From positions 806,381-870,380 of the forward strand of contig SACZ01000001.1 of NCBI GenBank assembly GCA_023369685.1: DNA of 64,000 nucleotides, given 5' to 3'. Of the stretch, positions 28,635-37,990 are shown one piece after another (position 1 is the first letter of the stretch; each line of letters starts with the position of its first letter). The DNA comes from Prolixibacteraceae bacterium JC049 (lineage in GTDB: Bacteria > Bacteroidota > Bacteroidia > Bacteroidales > Prolixibacteraceae). Under the pieces are notes generated by a model. The model was given only the letters and a program-made list of their open reading frames with translations, did no database searches and was not told the DNA's origin. Position numbers and translations under genes: made by a program.

Positions 28635-30025
28635 TGAAGAAGTCAGTACCTTTTTTAATCTTGATGACTCTTTGTGTATCATTGACTGGTTTTGCGCAAA
28701 AAAAACTTGAGCGACCAAACATCATCTACATACTTGCCGATGACCTTGGGTACGGAGACCTTAGCTGTTATGGCCAGAAAAACTTTAAAACTCCCAACAT
28801 TGATAAACTGGCGGAACAGGGTTTAAGCTTTACGCAGCATTATTCGGGTAGCACGGTTTGTGCGCCGTCGCGTTATAGCTTATTAACTGGTAAGCACATG
28901 GGGCATGCTTTTGTGCGTGGAAATGGAAATGGAATGATGCGGCCCGATCCACAAGACTTAACGGTTGCAACGCTTTTGCAACGATCGGGCTATCATACGG
29001 CCATGATTGGCAAAGCAGGAACAGGTTGCAAAAACACCCCGGAAACGCCAAATCTTAAAGGATTTGACTATTTCTTTGGTTATCTGGGGCATGCGCAGGC
29101 ACATTCTTACTTCCCGAAGTTTTTGCATTATAATGGAAAGCAAATTGATTTCCCCGAAAATGGCGGAAACAAAACCTGGCGCGGTGAAACTTATAGCCTG
29201 GATATGATATTGGATTCGGTTTTAACTTATATCGAAAACAATAAGGGAGCGCCTTTCTTTTTGCACTATGCATCGCCATTGCCACATGCACAAATGTGGA
29301 TACAGGAAAAATGGAAAGAACCTTATAAAGGGAAGTTCGACGAAAAGCCTTATAAAGGATACTACGGGGCTTGTGATGATCCCAATGCCACAACTGCAGG
29401 GATGATTTTCCGCCTGGATTGGGAAGTTGGACAAATAATGAAAAAGCTTGAAGAGTTGGGAATTGCTGAAAATACCATTGTGATGTTTTCGAGCGACAAT
29501 GGCCCCCATGTTGAAGGTGGACGTAATGCTGCATATCATAATAGCTCAGGTGGATTCCGGGGTGTAAAGCGCGATTTGTACGAAGGTGGTATTCGTGTAC
29601 CTTTTATTGTGAAATGGCCGGGTATAGTTGATGAAGGAAAAACAACCGACCATATTTCCGCTTTTTGGGATATGGTACCGACTTTCTGCGATATTGCAAG
29701 TGTCAGCTCAAAACCACTGGAATCGGATGGCATTTCAATGCTTCCACTTTTTAAAGGAAAAAAGCAGAAGGAACACGATTTCCTTTACTGGGAGTTTCAT
29801 CAGAAAGGCGGGCGCCAGGCAGTCCGTATGGGAAAATGGAAAGGTGTTCGGTATAATTTGCAAGAGGATGCCAATGCTCCTGTCCGGCTTTTTAATCTGG
29901 AACTTGACCCACAGGAGCAAACCGACGTGGCTAAGGAGAATCCAAAGGTTGTGAAGAAAATAATGAACATTTTTAAAACTGAACGTACACCATCAAAAGA
30001 GTTTCCGCTTTATGGTAAAAAATAG
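28634..30025 (+). CDS. S1-family sulfatase 2 (PUL2)
   Basis: 463 residues with a signal peptide (about 1-21). The formylglycine motif is CAPSR with Cys76, and metal ligands lie in 'IYILADDLGYGD' and 'VMFSSDNGPH'. The overall layout resembles arylsulfatase/GalNAc-6-sulfatase-like S1 enzymes ('GLSFTQHYSGSTVCAPSRYSLLTGKHMGH'), but subfamily and substrate are not assigned. Translationally coupled to both neighbours: it starts within the previous stop codon and overlaps the next gene by 14 bp. By eye the sequence is richer in G+C than the susC/susD genes and sulfatase 1, a sign of separate acquisition. Confidence 0.92.
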   Translation: MKKSVPFLILMTLCVSLTGFAQKKLERPNIIYILADDLGYGDLSCYGQKNFKTPNIDKLAEQGLSFTQHYSGSTVCAPSRYSLLTGKHMGHAFVRGNGNGMMRPDPQDLTVATLLQRSGYHTAMIGKAGTGCKNTPETPNLKGFDYFFGYLGHAQAHSYFPKFLHYNGKQIDFPENGGNKTWRGETYSLDMILDSVLTYIENNKGAPFFLHYASPLPHAQMWIQEKWKEPYKGKFDEKPYKGYYGACDDPNATTAGMIFRLDWEVGQIMKKLEELGIAENTIVMFSSDNGPHVEGGRNAAYHNSSGGFRGVKRDLYEGGIRVPFIVKWPGIVDEGKTTDHISAFWDMVPTFCDIASVSSKPLESDGISMLPLFKGKKQKEHDFLYWEFHQKGGRQAVRMGKWKGVRYNLQEDANAPVRLFNLELDPQEQTDVAKENPKVVKKIMNIFKTERTPSKEFPLYGKK

Positions 30026-31406
30026 TGTCATTATATTTTTGACTTTTATTCTTCCCTTGATGGGGATTTCAAAGCAAAATGTGCCCCCCAATATCTTATT
30101 TATCCTTGTGGATGATCTCGGGTATTCCGATGTTGGGTACATGGGATTTAAAAGTGACATAAAAACGCCTTCAATTGATAAGCTGGCATCGGAAGGAGTG
30201 GTTTTTACCAATGCCTATGCTACCTGTCCGGTTTGTTCACCAACAAGGGCGAGTATTTTAACTGGTAAGTCGCCGGCCGCATTGCACTTGACGTGTCATA
30301 TTCCGGGAATGGGAATGGAGAAATATATCGCCTACCGAAGCAAGGGAAAACCGCTATTGGAAGCCGAATTTGTTGATCGTTTACCTTTGGAGGAAACAAC
30401 AATTGCAGAGTTGTTAAACAATAATGGTTACCAAACAGGGTTCTTTGGAAAATGGCATTTGGCAGGTGAAGGATCTCAGATGACGACTGATGGGATGGTT
30501 GCTCCGGCTTTTCATCCCGACCGGCAAGGTTTCGATGTGAATATGGGAGGAAATGCTTATGGACAACCCAAAAGTTATTTTTCGCCATACGGAAATGGAA
30601 CAATAAAGGATGGGGAAGAAGGGGAGTATCTTACCAATCGTTTAACCCGTGAGGCAATTAACTTTATGGGAAGAAGTACCAAACCTTTCTTCTGCTACCT
30701 TTCGTATTATTCGGTTCATGAGCCGCACCAGGCTCCAGAGAAACACATTAACAAGAATAATGGCAACAAGCATCATGCAATGATTAGTTGTCTGGATGAA
30801 AACGTAGGACACTTACTTGATTTTCTGGATGCAAAAGGAATAAGTGAAAATACAGTGGTCATTTTTTATTCTGACAATGGCGGTTTACAGAATAATCCTC
30901 CACTACGCGACCGTAAGGGGAGTTTGTATGAAGGTGGTATTAGGGTTCCGTTGGCGGTTAAATATCCTTCGGTTATTAAAGAAGGTTCAACTTGTGATAA
31001 GCCCGTTTCAAGTCCCGATTTTTTCCCTACGCTTGCCGAACTTGCAGGTATCCGGTTAAAGAATGTTGAAGGACTGGAGGGAGAAAGTTTACTTAGCCAG
31101 CTTAGAGGAAAGAAAAGTAAACAAACCCGCCCGCTTTTCTGGCATTTCCCGCATCATCGAAACAATAAAATGGCTATGGCGGCAGCAATCCGAGAGGAAG
31201 ACTGGAAGGTGATTTATGAATTCGAAAGCGACAAATATTCACTGTTTAATTTAAAGATAGATTTGAACGAATCGGAGGATCTATCAACTTCATATCCAGA
31301 AAAGGTAAAAGAGTTAGGTGCAAAATTAAAGAAATGGCAGAAGAAAGTAAATGCTGTTCTTCCAAAGAAAAACTTGATGTTAAAGAATAATAAAGCAATA
31401 CAATGA
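30012..31406 (+). CDS. S1-family sulfatase 3 (PUL2)
   Basis: 464 residues with a signal peptide (about 1-20). The formylglycine motif is CSPTR with Cys75. Asp pair at 34-35 ('ILVDDLGYSD'), 'FFGKWHLAGEG' and 'VIFYSDNGG' are intact. It begins 14 bp inside the previous sulfatase and ends with an ATGA overlap onto the GH36-like gene, so the three sulfatases and the glycosidase form one translationally coupled block. Three different sulfatases imply a substrate with several sulfate positions. It is slightly G+C-rich in its first half. Confidence 0.92.
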   Translation: MVKNSVIIFLTFILPLMGISKQNVPPNILFILVDDLGYSDVGYMGFKSDIKTPSIDKLASEGVVFTNAYATCPVCSPTRASILTGKSPAALHLTCHIPGMGMEKYIAYRSKGKPLLEAEFVDRLPLEETTIAELLNNNGYQTGFFGKWHLAGEGSQMTTDGMVAPAFHPDRQGFDVNMGGNAYGQPKSYFSPYGNGTIKDGEEGEYLTNRLTREAINFMGRSTKPFFCYLSYYSVHEPHQAPEKHINKNNGNKHHAMISCLDENVGHLLDFLDAKGISENTVVIFYSDNGGLQNNPPLRDRKGSLYEGGIRVPLAVKYPSVIKEGSTCDKPVSSPDFFPTLAELAGIRLKNVEGLEGESLLSQLRGKKSKQTRPLFWHFPHHRNNKMAMAAAIREEDWKVIYEFESDKYSLFNLKIDLNESEDLSTSYPEKVKELGAKLKKWQKKVNAVLPKKNLMLKNNKAIQ

Positions 31407-33453
31407 AAACTAAATACAATTTGAAAATAACATCATTCTTAGTTCTATTTTTCATGATGTTTGTTTCTTGTCAACTACATGGAATAAGAGAAAGTAAAAC
31501 AGAATGCGAAGGTGCATTTGTGAAAATAGCTGGGGATAATATTATTGCTTCAACAGGAAGAGCCATTCGCGTTTGGGAGTTATCGGAGTTTGGGTTGTCT
31601 ACCGTAAGTTTTAAAACGGTGGCAGGAAAAAGTATTGTTAAAACTAAGTCGTCTATTGGAGATTGGTATTTCCCCTGGATGGATGAAGAACCTGAGGGTA
31701 AATTGATCTCAGTTGAAAGTTGTATTAATAATGATGAAGGATTTATGAATGAATTCATTCGTACGACGGTCGAGTTTCATTATCCTGTATCAAAAATAGG
31801 GTTAAAGTACGATATATGGACCATGCCTGGGGCACCGGGATTCAGAACGCAAATCTCGCTGAAAGCATTAGATGGATTTAAGGCTAATGAAGAATTTTCT
31901 CACGGAGTTGTAGAACAGTTAGTTCGCAATAACTTACTGAAAAAAGGACAGGCCATCGGATATTTCAACGATACGCAACATCGGAATATGGCCGGGACTC
32001 CTATCCTGAAAACGGAAGTGGTTGATGTCGCGGAAAATCAGGAAATTGATTGGGCAAATGTATTGGTGGTTTCTGGCGACAAAGAAGGCTTTATCTTGGC
32101 GAAAGAATCACATAAATGTGCTAACCAGCAAGGAGTAAATACAGGAGGGTTTAAACTGGCTGCTCAAAATATATCGGTGACTGGTGCCGGACTTGACTTG
32201 GAACATCTTACTAACGAATATCAACCTTGTTGGGCAACCTGGAGCATTGCTTACTATGGAAATGAAGCCGATGCAAAATTGGCCTTGAAACAATTCGACC
32301 GAAAACGCTATCCCATCGATCCGAACCGCGATATTTATATCATGTCGAATACCTGGGGAAGTGGTTCGTCGGGGGCAAATTCTAAATATGCCTCGTGCGA
32401 GGAGAATATTTTGAAAGAACTGAAGGTTTGAAAGAGCTGGGGTTGGATTTATTGCAGATTGACGATGGATGGCAAGGGACTCAGTACAGTAAATGGGAAA
32501 CGGTGGCAACCGCCAAATATAAAAAGCCGCAACTGGATGCCAAACTGGCCGATAATGCGATATACGAGGTTTACCCGGAAGGATGGACGAATGTGCGAAA
32601 AGCAGCAAAAGAGGCGGGCATAAAATTGGGGCTTTGGGCAGCTTGGACCATTCCCTACGAAGATTTGTTGAAGAACTATCAGTTGGGTGATTTTCGATCG
32701 TACAAGCTTGATTTTGCTAAATTACGCGATTACAAAACGCTGCGGAATTTAGAAAACAAGGTGCGTAGTTTTATCCTGAAAACCGACCACAAAGTACGTG
32801 TGAACTGGGATGTTACCGAAAATCCGCCTCGCATTGGTTACTACTTTGGACGCGAGTATGGGAACATCTATCTCGAAAACCGGAAACCACTAACGCCGGT
32901 AAATGTGCTTTATCACCCTTGGTTGGTGCTGCGCGATGCCTGGCATGTGGCCAAATACACCAACCTGAATAAGTTTCAGATTACCTATCAGAACCTCGAT
33001 ATGGCCAATCGAGAAGAAAGTGATGCCTACCAGCACAATCACGATTACGCCCTGGCAATAACGCTGATGGGAAGTCCCATATTTTTCCAGGAAATTCATC
33101 TTTTAAGTGATAAAGCCAAATCTGCTATTAAGCCTTTAATCGATACCTACAAATCGGTGCGTAACGATATGTATGAAGGTTATGTTTTTGCCATTGGCGA
33201 GGAACCTACTAATTCTTCATGGACAGGATTTCAAAATTATAACCCGAAATCGAAAAGCGGTTATCTTACTATATTCAGAGAGCTTAATAGTGATAAAGCA
33301 ACTTATAAGTTCAATTTAAATTTTATAGATGGAAAGAATGTTGAGTTCAAAGATTTGGAGCTTGGGGAGTCATTTAACATTAAGGATTTTAATGGATTGT
33401 CTGTAGCATTGAGTAAAGGAACATATAAGTTCTTTAGCTATCAGGTAAAATAG
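31403..33453 (+). pseudogene. GH36-like alpha-galactosidase, interrupted by a -1 frameshift
   Basis: Two overlapping reading frames make one protein of about 680 residues. Part 1 (31403-32431, 342 aa) has a lipobox-like N-terminus ('MFVSCQLHG'), a beta-rich domain and 'YIMSNTWGSGSSGANSKYASCEENILKELK', then a TGA. Part 2 continues one base back with 'EGLKELGLDLLQIDDGWQGT' (to 33453), 'IKLGLWAAWT', and 'SYKLDFAKL', where the Asp of KLD is in the position of the clan GH-D nucleophile. The join lies between about 32415 and 32424. One missing base explains it; no canonical slippery heptamer is seen. It could be a sequencing error, a real pseudogene, or (unlikely) programmed frameshifting. If intact it would cleave alpha-galactosides of the PUL2 glycan. 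Confidence 0.85.
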
Positions 33454-33573
33454 AGAAGAGATTAAGAAGCATATAGGCATTCTAAAAATGTCAACTTAAT
33501 TTCACTTTTAGAAAATCAGAAAAGATTAGTTCCAGAAACATAAGGTTTCATTCATATAGATTAATTTAGGTAA

Positions 33574-33610
33574 ACAGGGTATCTTTTCTATGGAGAGTAC
33601 CCTGTGTTTT
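33574..33610 (+). terminator. PUL2 intrinsic terminator
   Basis: The stem ACAGGGTA (33574-33581) / TACCCTGT (33598-33605) with partial pairing inside, followed by GTTTT. It lies 120 bp after the last PUL2 codon. Confidence 0.65.
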
Positions 33611-33687
33611 ATAGTATAAAATTTGTTTTTCTTTGGGAAGGCTAAATTTATGTCCATTCTAAATTTGCCAAGATTCACATGTCGTAC

Positions 33688-36444
33688 TTATCCCGTACTC
33701 CCCATAGCATTGGCAATTGCATTTATAGAGATCAGTAACTGGTTTAATATTACTTTTGCTTCATCTGAATCTTTTGTTTTTAGGTCGCGCCACTGTTTTA
33801 GGTATTGCACCTGATTTTTATGCAGGGCTAAAAGTGCATCAGCACGGAGCTGAGTGGAGAAGAAATGGTTTTTTCTTCGCACTTCCATGGGGCGTTTTAG
33901 AATATCGGCCATTAGTCGACGTGACTTGGCAAGTTCCTCCAGAAGCATATCGAGAATGGTTTCTCGCGTTTTTGTGTCAGGTACCAGTTGAGCGTATAAA
34001 GTCATTATTTCTTCATCGGTACTGGCTAAACTGGTATCGATGTTCGTGAAAACGTATCTGATATACTGATTTTTTCGAATTAAGTTTTTGAGCTTCTCGT
34101 ATCTTTCTGGAAAATCGTTTTGCATTTTTTCGAGTGTTGAGCCAACACCATACCAACTGGTGATATGGTAGCGTGCTTGTCCCCAACTAAATACCCACGG
34201 AATGGCACGGAGATCGGCAAAAGTGCGTTTGCCAGTTCTTCTGGCTGGTCGTGAACCAATTTTGCTTTCCTCGATTGCATCAATAGGAGTTGCTGTTTGG
34301 TAGAAGTTGAGAAAATGTTCGTTGTTAAGTAATGCTGTATAAATGCGATGGCTTTCTTTGCCCATAAATTCCATGATCTCGGAAATATTGGAGCCCTCTT
34401 CCTCATCTGTTTTATGAATGAGTGAGTTTAACGTGTTGCCAGCTAGCATCAATTCCAGGTTGTAAACGGCATTAATTTTATTGGCGTATTTTTTTTCAAT
34501 GCTTTCGCCTTGCTCGGTAACTTTTATACTACCCGATAGGGTTCCATTTGGTAACGAACGTAAGAACCAGTGAACAGGTCCGGCACCTCTACTAATAGAA
34601 CCACCTTTGCCATGGAAGAATTTAATCTCAATTCCATATTTTTTACCTATCTCGGTAATTTCCTTTTGTGCCTTATAAAGATACCAGGCACTTGCCAAAA
34701 TACCACCATCCTTGTTGCTGTCGCTGTAGCCAACCATTACCTCTTGCATCTTCGAGGTTTGGTTATTTCGTTTTCGTTGGAACTCTAAGCTATTCTGAAC
34801 CTCAGGATGGCTAAAGTATTCATTAAGAATAGATGGCGCATTTATTAAATCCTGAATGGTTTCAAAAAGTGGAACCACATGCTGCGTCATGGTTAATGTT
34901 TGGTCGAAATGAGTCAGTCCGGCTTCACGAGCCAGTAAGTAAACAGTCAGTAAGTCCTCTGCATTTTTTGTCATGCTTACAATTAGAGAACCTAGTGCGT
35001 CGTTTTTATATTTTGTAACGAAACGATTGAGTACCTCGAAGCAAGCAAAGCTATTTTTTGCTTCAGTTGGAAGCAAGTCGTGGTTGTTGGTGAATGGTCG
35101 TGCCGATTGCAGTTCTTTCTTTATGAATTCTTTTTTAGTCGCAGAATCTGTTAGTGGATTTTCTGTCTTTGTAGGATCCGATTTTTGCACCAGTTGTTCC
35201 AGTGCTTTGCCATAATATTCACTGTTTTGGCGGATATCGAGTTGAGCCAAATGGAAACCAAAAGTTTTAATGAAGTTGATGGTTCTATTTACAAATTGAT
35301 GGGCCAGAGTATCATACTGCTTTTCAACAAGTGCCTGCTTCAAAATTTCAAGATCGACAATTAATTGTTTCGATGAGCTGTAGCTTCCTTTTTTATCTGC
35401 TAGTTTAAAAAGTTGTGCTTTACCAATATTTACAGGAAGTTTATTGATAATCAAAAGGACAAAAAGTTTGAATGCTTCATTTTTTGAGGCAGAGACTATC
35501 TTTTTGGCATCATTGCCAATTTCATTTTTTAATGATTTAAAACGTTGCAGTGCCTTTTGGGGGAGGGTAGATACATCAACATAGAAACTTAAATCATCGG
35601 CTAGTTTTTGCAACTCTTGCTTTATTACAAGTAGCGCATTTAAACGCAATTTTAACAACGCATTATGTGTTACTTGTGCGGTTACCAATGGATGCCCATC
35701 TCTGTCTCCTCCAATCCACGTTCCGAATTTCAGTTTTGGAAAATTGTTTGCAAGAATCAAGTTTCCTACATCAAATTCTTCGTCTTGCCATGCCTGAACT
35801 AATCTACGGTTTAACAAAGGAACCGTTTGAGCGAATACATTGGTAAAATAGTGAATGGCATTTTCAAGCTCAGAATCGATGGTGGGCTTTTCAATGTAAA
35901 ATCCATCGGTATACCAGATAGATGAAATGATTCGTTTTATTTCGTTGCGGTTTTCTTCCTGCTCATGCGAGTTATACATCGAGTTTTCGCGTTTTACCAA
36001 AAGCAAATATAATTCACGGTATTTTTTCAGAATTACCGGGCGTTTAGCTTCAGTTGGATGAGCAGTTAAAACAGGCTCAACTTCAATCTTTTTAAAACCT
36101 GCAAGAATTTCATCCTCGCTTTTTCCTGCCGATTTCAGTAATTTCAAGCTGTTTGCCCATAAACCATTTATGGCAGCCAATGATTGTTTTTCTTCTGTGG
36201 CTCGTCGGTTTTGAACAGCTCCATTGGTTTCAGCTAAGTTTAACAACTGGAAACAGACCGAGTACATCTGAAAATGCTTTTGCGAAAATTGCATTTCTTC
36301 GTTTGGCTCATTTAGCCATGGTAAGCAATTGGCTAGTTCTGTTTCGTTATTTTCTTGCAGTACTTCTGCGAAGCAATTCAACAAAAATTCAAGATCAAAA
36401 TAAGGTTTCCCAAGGTTCTCTTTTAAAATAGTAAGTTGCGACAT
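33688..36444 (-). CDS. ppc: Phosphoenolpyruvate carboxylase
   Basis: 918 residues from the ATG at 36444 (MSQLTILKENLGKPYFDLE). An ATG 17 codons upstream (36495) gives an implausible Cys-rich extension. The catalytic His lies in 'VEPVLTAHPTEAKRP', the metal/PEP region is 'GTWIGGDRDGHPLV', and the second catalytic region is 'VMVGYSDSNKDGG'. 'FHGKGGSISRGAGP' is also present, and the protein ends '...NAIANAMGSTG' near the family C-terminus. It converts PEP plus bicarbonate to oxaloacetate, replenishing the TCA cycle in the cytosol. It is a single gene, convergent with PUL2. Confidence 0.97.
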   Translation of the reverse strand: MSQLTILKENLGKPYFDLEFLLNCFAEVLQENNETELANCLPWLNEPNEEMQFSQKHFQMYSVCFQLLNLAETNGAVQNRRATEEKQSLAAINGLWANSLKLLKSAGKSEDEILAGFKKIEVEPVLTAHPTEAKRPVILKKYRELYLLLVKRENSMYNSHEQEENRNEIKRIISSIWYTDGFYIEKPTIDSELENAIHYFTNVFAQTVPLLNRRLVQAWQDEEFDVGNLILANNFPKLKFGTWIGGDRDGHPLVTAQVTHNALLKLRLNALLVIKQELQKLADDLSFYVDVSTLPQKALQRFKSLKNEIGNDAKKIVSASKNEAFKLFVLLIINKLPVNIGKAQLFKLADKKGSYSSSKQLIVDLEILKQALVEKQYDTLAHQFVNRTINFIKTFGFHLAQLDIRQNSEYYGKALEQLVQKSDPTKTENPLTDSATKKEFIKKELQSARPFTNNHDLLPTEAKNSFACFEVLNRFVTKYKNDALGSLIVSMTKNAEDLLTVYLLAREAGLTHFDQTLTMTQHVVPLFETIQDLINAPSILNEYFSHPEVQNSLEFQRKRNNQTSKMQEVMVGYSDSNKDGGILASAWYLYKAQKEITEIGKKYGIEIKFFHGKGGSISRGAGPVHWFLRSLPNGTLSGSIKVTEQGESIEKKYANKINAVYNLELMLAGNTLNSLIHKTDEEEGSNISEIMEFMGKESHRIYTALLNNEHFLNFYQTATPIDAIEESKIGSRPARRTGKRTFADLRAIPWVFSWGQARYHITSWYGVGSTLEKMQNDFPERYEKLKNLIRKNQYIRYVFTNIDTSLASTDEEIMTLYAQLVPDTKTRETILDMLLEELAKSRRLMADILKRPMEVRRKNHFFSTQLRADALLALHKNQVQYLKQWRDLKTKDSDEAKVILNQLLISINAIANAMGSTG

Positions 36445-36643
36445 GATTGGTATAATGTTAAAGCAAGGTTTAAGGATATAACAACCGTTATGCAAAAAAG
36501 TAAGATGCCGATTGATATTTATTATAAGATAAGGAGAGTGTTCGGTTTATCTTCTGTTATGGAGCCAATAAAAAAAATGTATAAAGAATAGAATGATGGG
36601 AGGCCAAATAAAAAAGCTTGTGGCCAGAAAAGTGGCCAGAAAT

Positions 36644-36684
36644 AAAATAAAAAAGCAATGTAAACTGTTGGTATACATTGCTTT
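36644..36684 (-). terminator. Terminator of tRNA-Arg
   Basis: A perfect 11-bp stem on the minus strand (AAAGCAATGTA / TACATTGCTTT) followed by a T-rich run, 16 bp after the tRNA 3' end. Confidence 0.85.
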
Positions 36685-36699
36685 GTGTTTTAATGTCAG

Positions 36700-36771
36700 T
36701 GATCCCACCGGGATTCGAACCCAGATCGCAAGAACCGGAATCTTGTATTCTATCCATTGAACTATGGGACC
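36700..36771 (-). tRNA. tRNA-Arg (anticodon CCG)
   Basis: The minus strand folds into a 72-nt cloverleaf: acceptor GGTCCCA / TGGGATC with discriminator A, anticodon stem CAAGA / TCTTG with loop TTCCGGT (anticodon CCG, decoding CGG), and the T-arm GGGTTCGAATCCC. CCA is not encoded. No duplicated 3' end is visible nearby, so there is no sign of an integrated element at this tRNA. Confidence 0.95.
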
Positions 36772-36928
36772 AATTGAGCAGACAAAAATAGCAAAAAATA
36801 TAGGAAAGCATGGGACTCTATTTGTTTTTTGATATGGAATATTTTTTATGTGTATCTAAATGTTTGTGAGCCAGCTTTTCGCTTTCAGTGAATTAGAATT
36901 CGTCAGCTGTAATTGTGTAAAATTAACA

Positions 36929-36957
36929 TTGTTTCGAGCTGAAAATAGTTATTTTTG
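36929..36957 (+). promoter_or_regulatory. Promoter of the HD-domain gene run
   Basis: A TTG core of the -33 box (36929-36931) and TATTTTTG (36950-36957), 26 bp before the ATG at 36983. It lies inside an upstream in-frame extension of that gene and so helps to fix the start. Confidence 0.6.
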
Positions 36958-36982
36958 CGACCTGAAACCAAGAGATCATTTT

Positions 36983-37762
36983 ATGATTGATGAGCAACAT
37001 TTAAAACAATTCCAACTATTCTTTGATTCCTATATGGAATCGTTTCTTCAGATTGATGAAGATGTAACTACTCATATTAAGCTTAAGTACGACCATACGC
37101 TTAAGGTGAAAAAACTGACCGAAGAAATTGGTGAGTCGCTTCATTTTACTGAAACAGAAATGTTATTGGCTTCTACTATTGCTTTATTTCATGACTTGGG
37201 ACGTTTTCAGCAATTTGCAGAGCATCGTACTTTCGATGATTCAAAGTCTGTGAATCATGCACAATTATCGGTGGATATTCTACAGCAAAAGCAAATTCTA
37301 AAAGATCTACCAGAATCGGAACAAGAGCTAATTCTGACAGCCATTAAGAATCATAATCGATTTGAGATTGAAGAGGTAGACGAAAATGTATCGACATTTT
37401 GCAAGATAATACGAGATGCAGATAAGTTGGATGCGTTGAGGATAATGGTCGATCATTACAAGCAAGTGAATGTGAAACCCAATGTTTTGGCTCATAATCT
37501 TCCAGTTAGTAATGAGGTAGCTCCTAAAATAGTTAAAGCTCTAAAAAATCATAAAAGTGTATTGAAGGCGGATGTGGTAACTACTACCGATTTCAAGTTG
37601 CTGCAAATGGGCTGGGTTTTCGATTTAAATTTTAAACGAAGCTTTCAGTTGTTGAGTGAAATGCAACTGATTAAGAAGTTGTATGATACCTTGCCTAAAA
37701 ACGATCAGATTATAGAATTATATCGAATAATAAAGATTTATCTTGAAAATCAACTGTTGTAA
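36983..37762 (+). CDS. HD-domain phosphohydrolase
   Basis: 259 residues from the ATG at 36983 (MIDEQHLKQFQLFF). The in-frame ATG at 36860 lies upstream of the promoter box and would add an unlikely 41 residues. The metal-binding HD signature is 'IALFHDLGRFQQF', with upstream His in 'KYDHTLKVKKL' and downstream 'AIKNHNRFEI' and 'IIRDADKLDALRI'. Proteins of this kind hydrolyse nucleotide or cyclic-nucleotide phosphates; the substrate here is unknown. It is 2 bp ahead of the BFD-like gene. Confidence 0.85.
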   Translation: MIDEQHLKQFQLFFDSYMESFLQIDEDVTTHIKLKYDHTLKVKKLTEEIGESLHFTETEMLLASTIALFHDLGRFQQFAEHRTFDDSKSVNHAQLSVDILQQKQILKDLPESEQELILTAIKNHNRFEIEEVDENVSTFCKIIRDADKLDALRIMVDHYKQVNVKPNVLAHNLPVSNEVAPKIVKALKNHKSVLKADVVTTTDFKLLQMGWVFDLNFKRSFQLLSEMQLIKKLYDTLPKNDQIIELYRIIKIYLENQLL

Positions 37763-37764
37763 AA

Positions 37765-37950
37765 ATGGAAGAGCGATTAATTTGTATTTGTAACGGTGTT
37801 ACTGACAAAGAAATAATTGAAACAATAGTACAGGAAGGAATTGATTCTTTTGAAGAATTGCAGGAAATAACTGGTGTTGCTACTGGTTGTGGCAGATGTA
37901 AATTACGAGCTTTAGATGTTTTTAATTCGTATTTAGCAGAAAAGGTTTAG
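37765..37950 (+). CDS. BFD-like [2Fe-2S]-binding protein
   Basis: 61 residues. Four cysteines are spaced as in bacterioferritin-associated ferredoxin: ICIC near the N-terminus and 'GCGRC' near residues 42-46 (C-x-C ... C-x2-C), with the fold 'VTDKEIIETIVQEGIDSFEELQEITGVATGCGRCK'. It is likely a small iron-sulfur or electron-transfer protein in the cytosol. No bacterioferritin gene lies nearby, so its partner is unknown. Confidence 0.85.
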   Translation: MEERLICICNGVTDKEIIETIVQEGIDSFEELQEITGVATGCGRCKLRALDVFNSYLAEKV

Positions 37951-37990
37951 TTTATTCTGTAAATTTAGCTATCTGTAAAAACGTGTAATC

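Noticed and set aside
29055-29534. 159-codon frame antisense to sulfatase 2
   Set aside because: Long only because of the higher G+C there; the sulfatase frame carries the conserved motifs.
32395-32431. Programmed -1 frameshift site in the GH36-like gene
   Set aside because: No canonical X XXY YYZ slippery heptamer and no clear stimulatory structure; a single-base loss is simpler.
36612-36640. Direct repeat GTGGCCAGAAA next to tRNA-Arg, as an attachment site
   Set aside because: It does not copy the tRNA 3' end and no integrase or second copy is seen.
36557-36811. 84-codon minus-strand reading frame
   Set aside because: It covers the tRNA-Arg gene and its terminator; there is no protein signature.
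36860-36982. N-terminal extension of the HD protein from the ATG at 36860
   Set aside because: A TTG/TATTTTTG promoter lies inside it, and the extension has no conserved-looking sequence.
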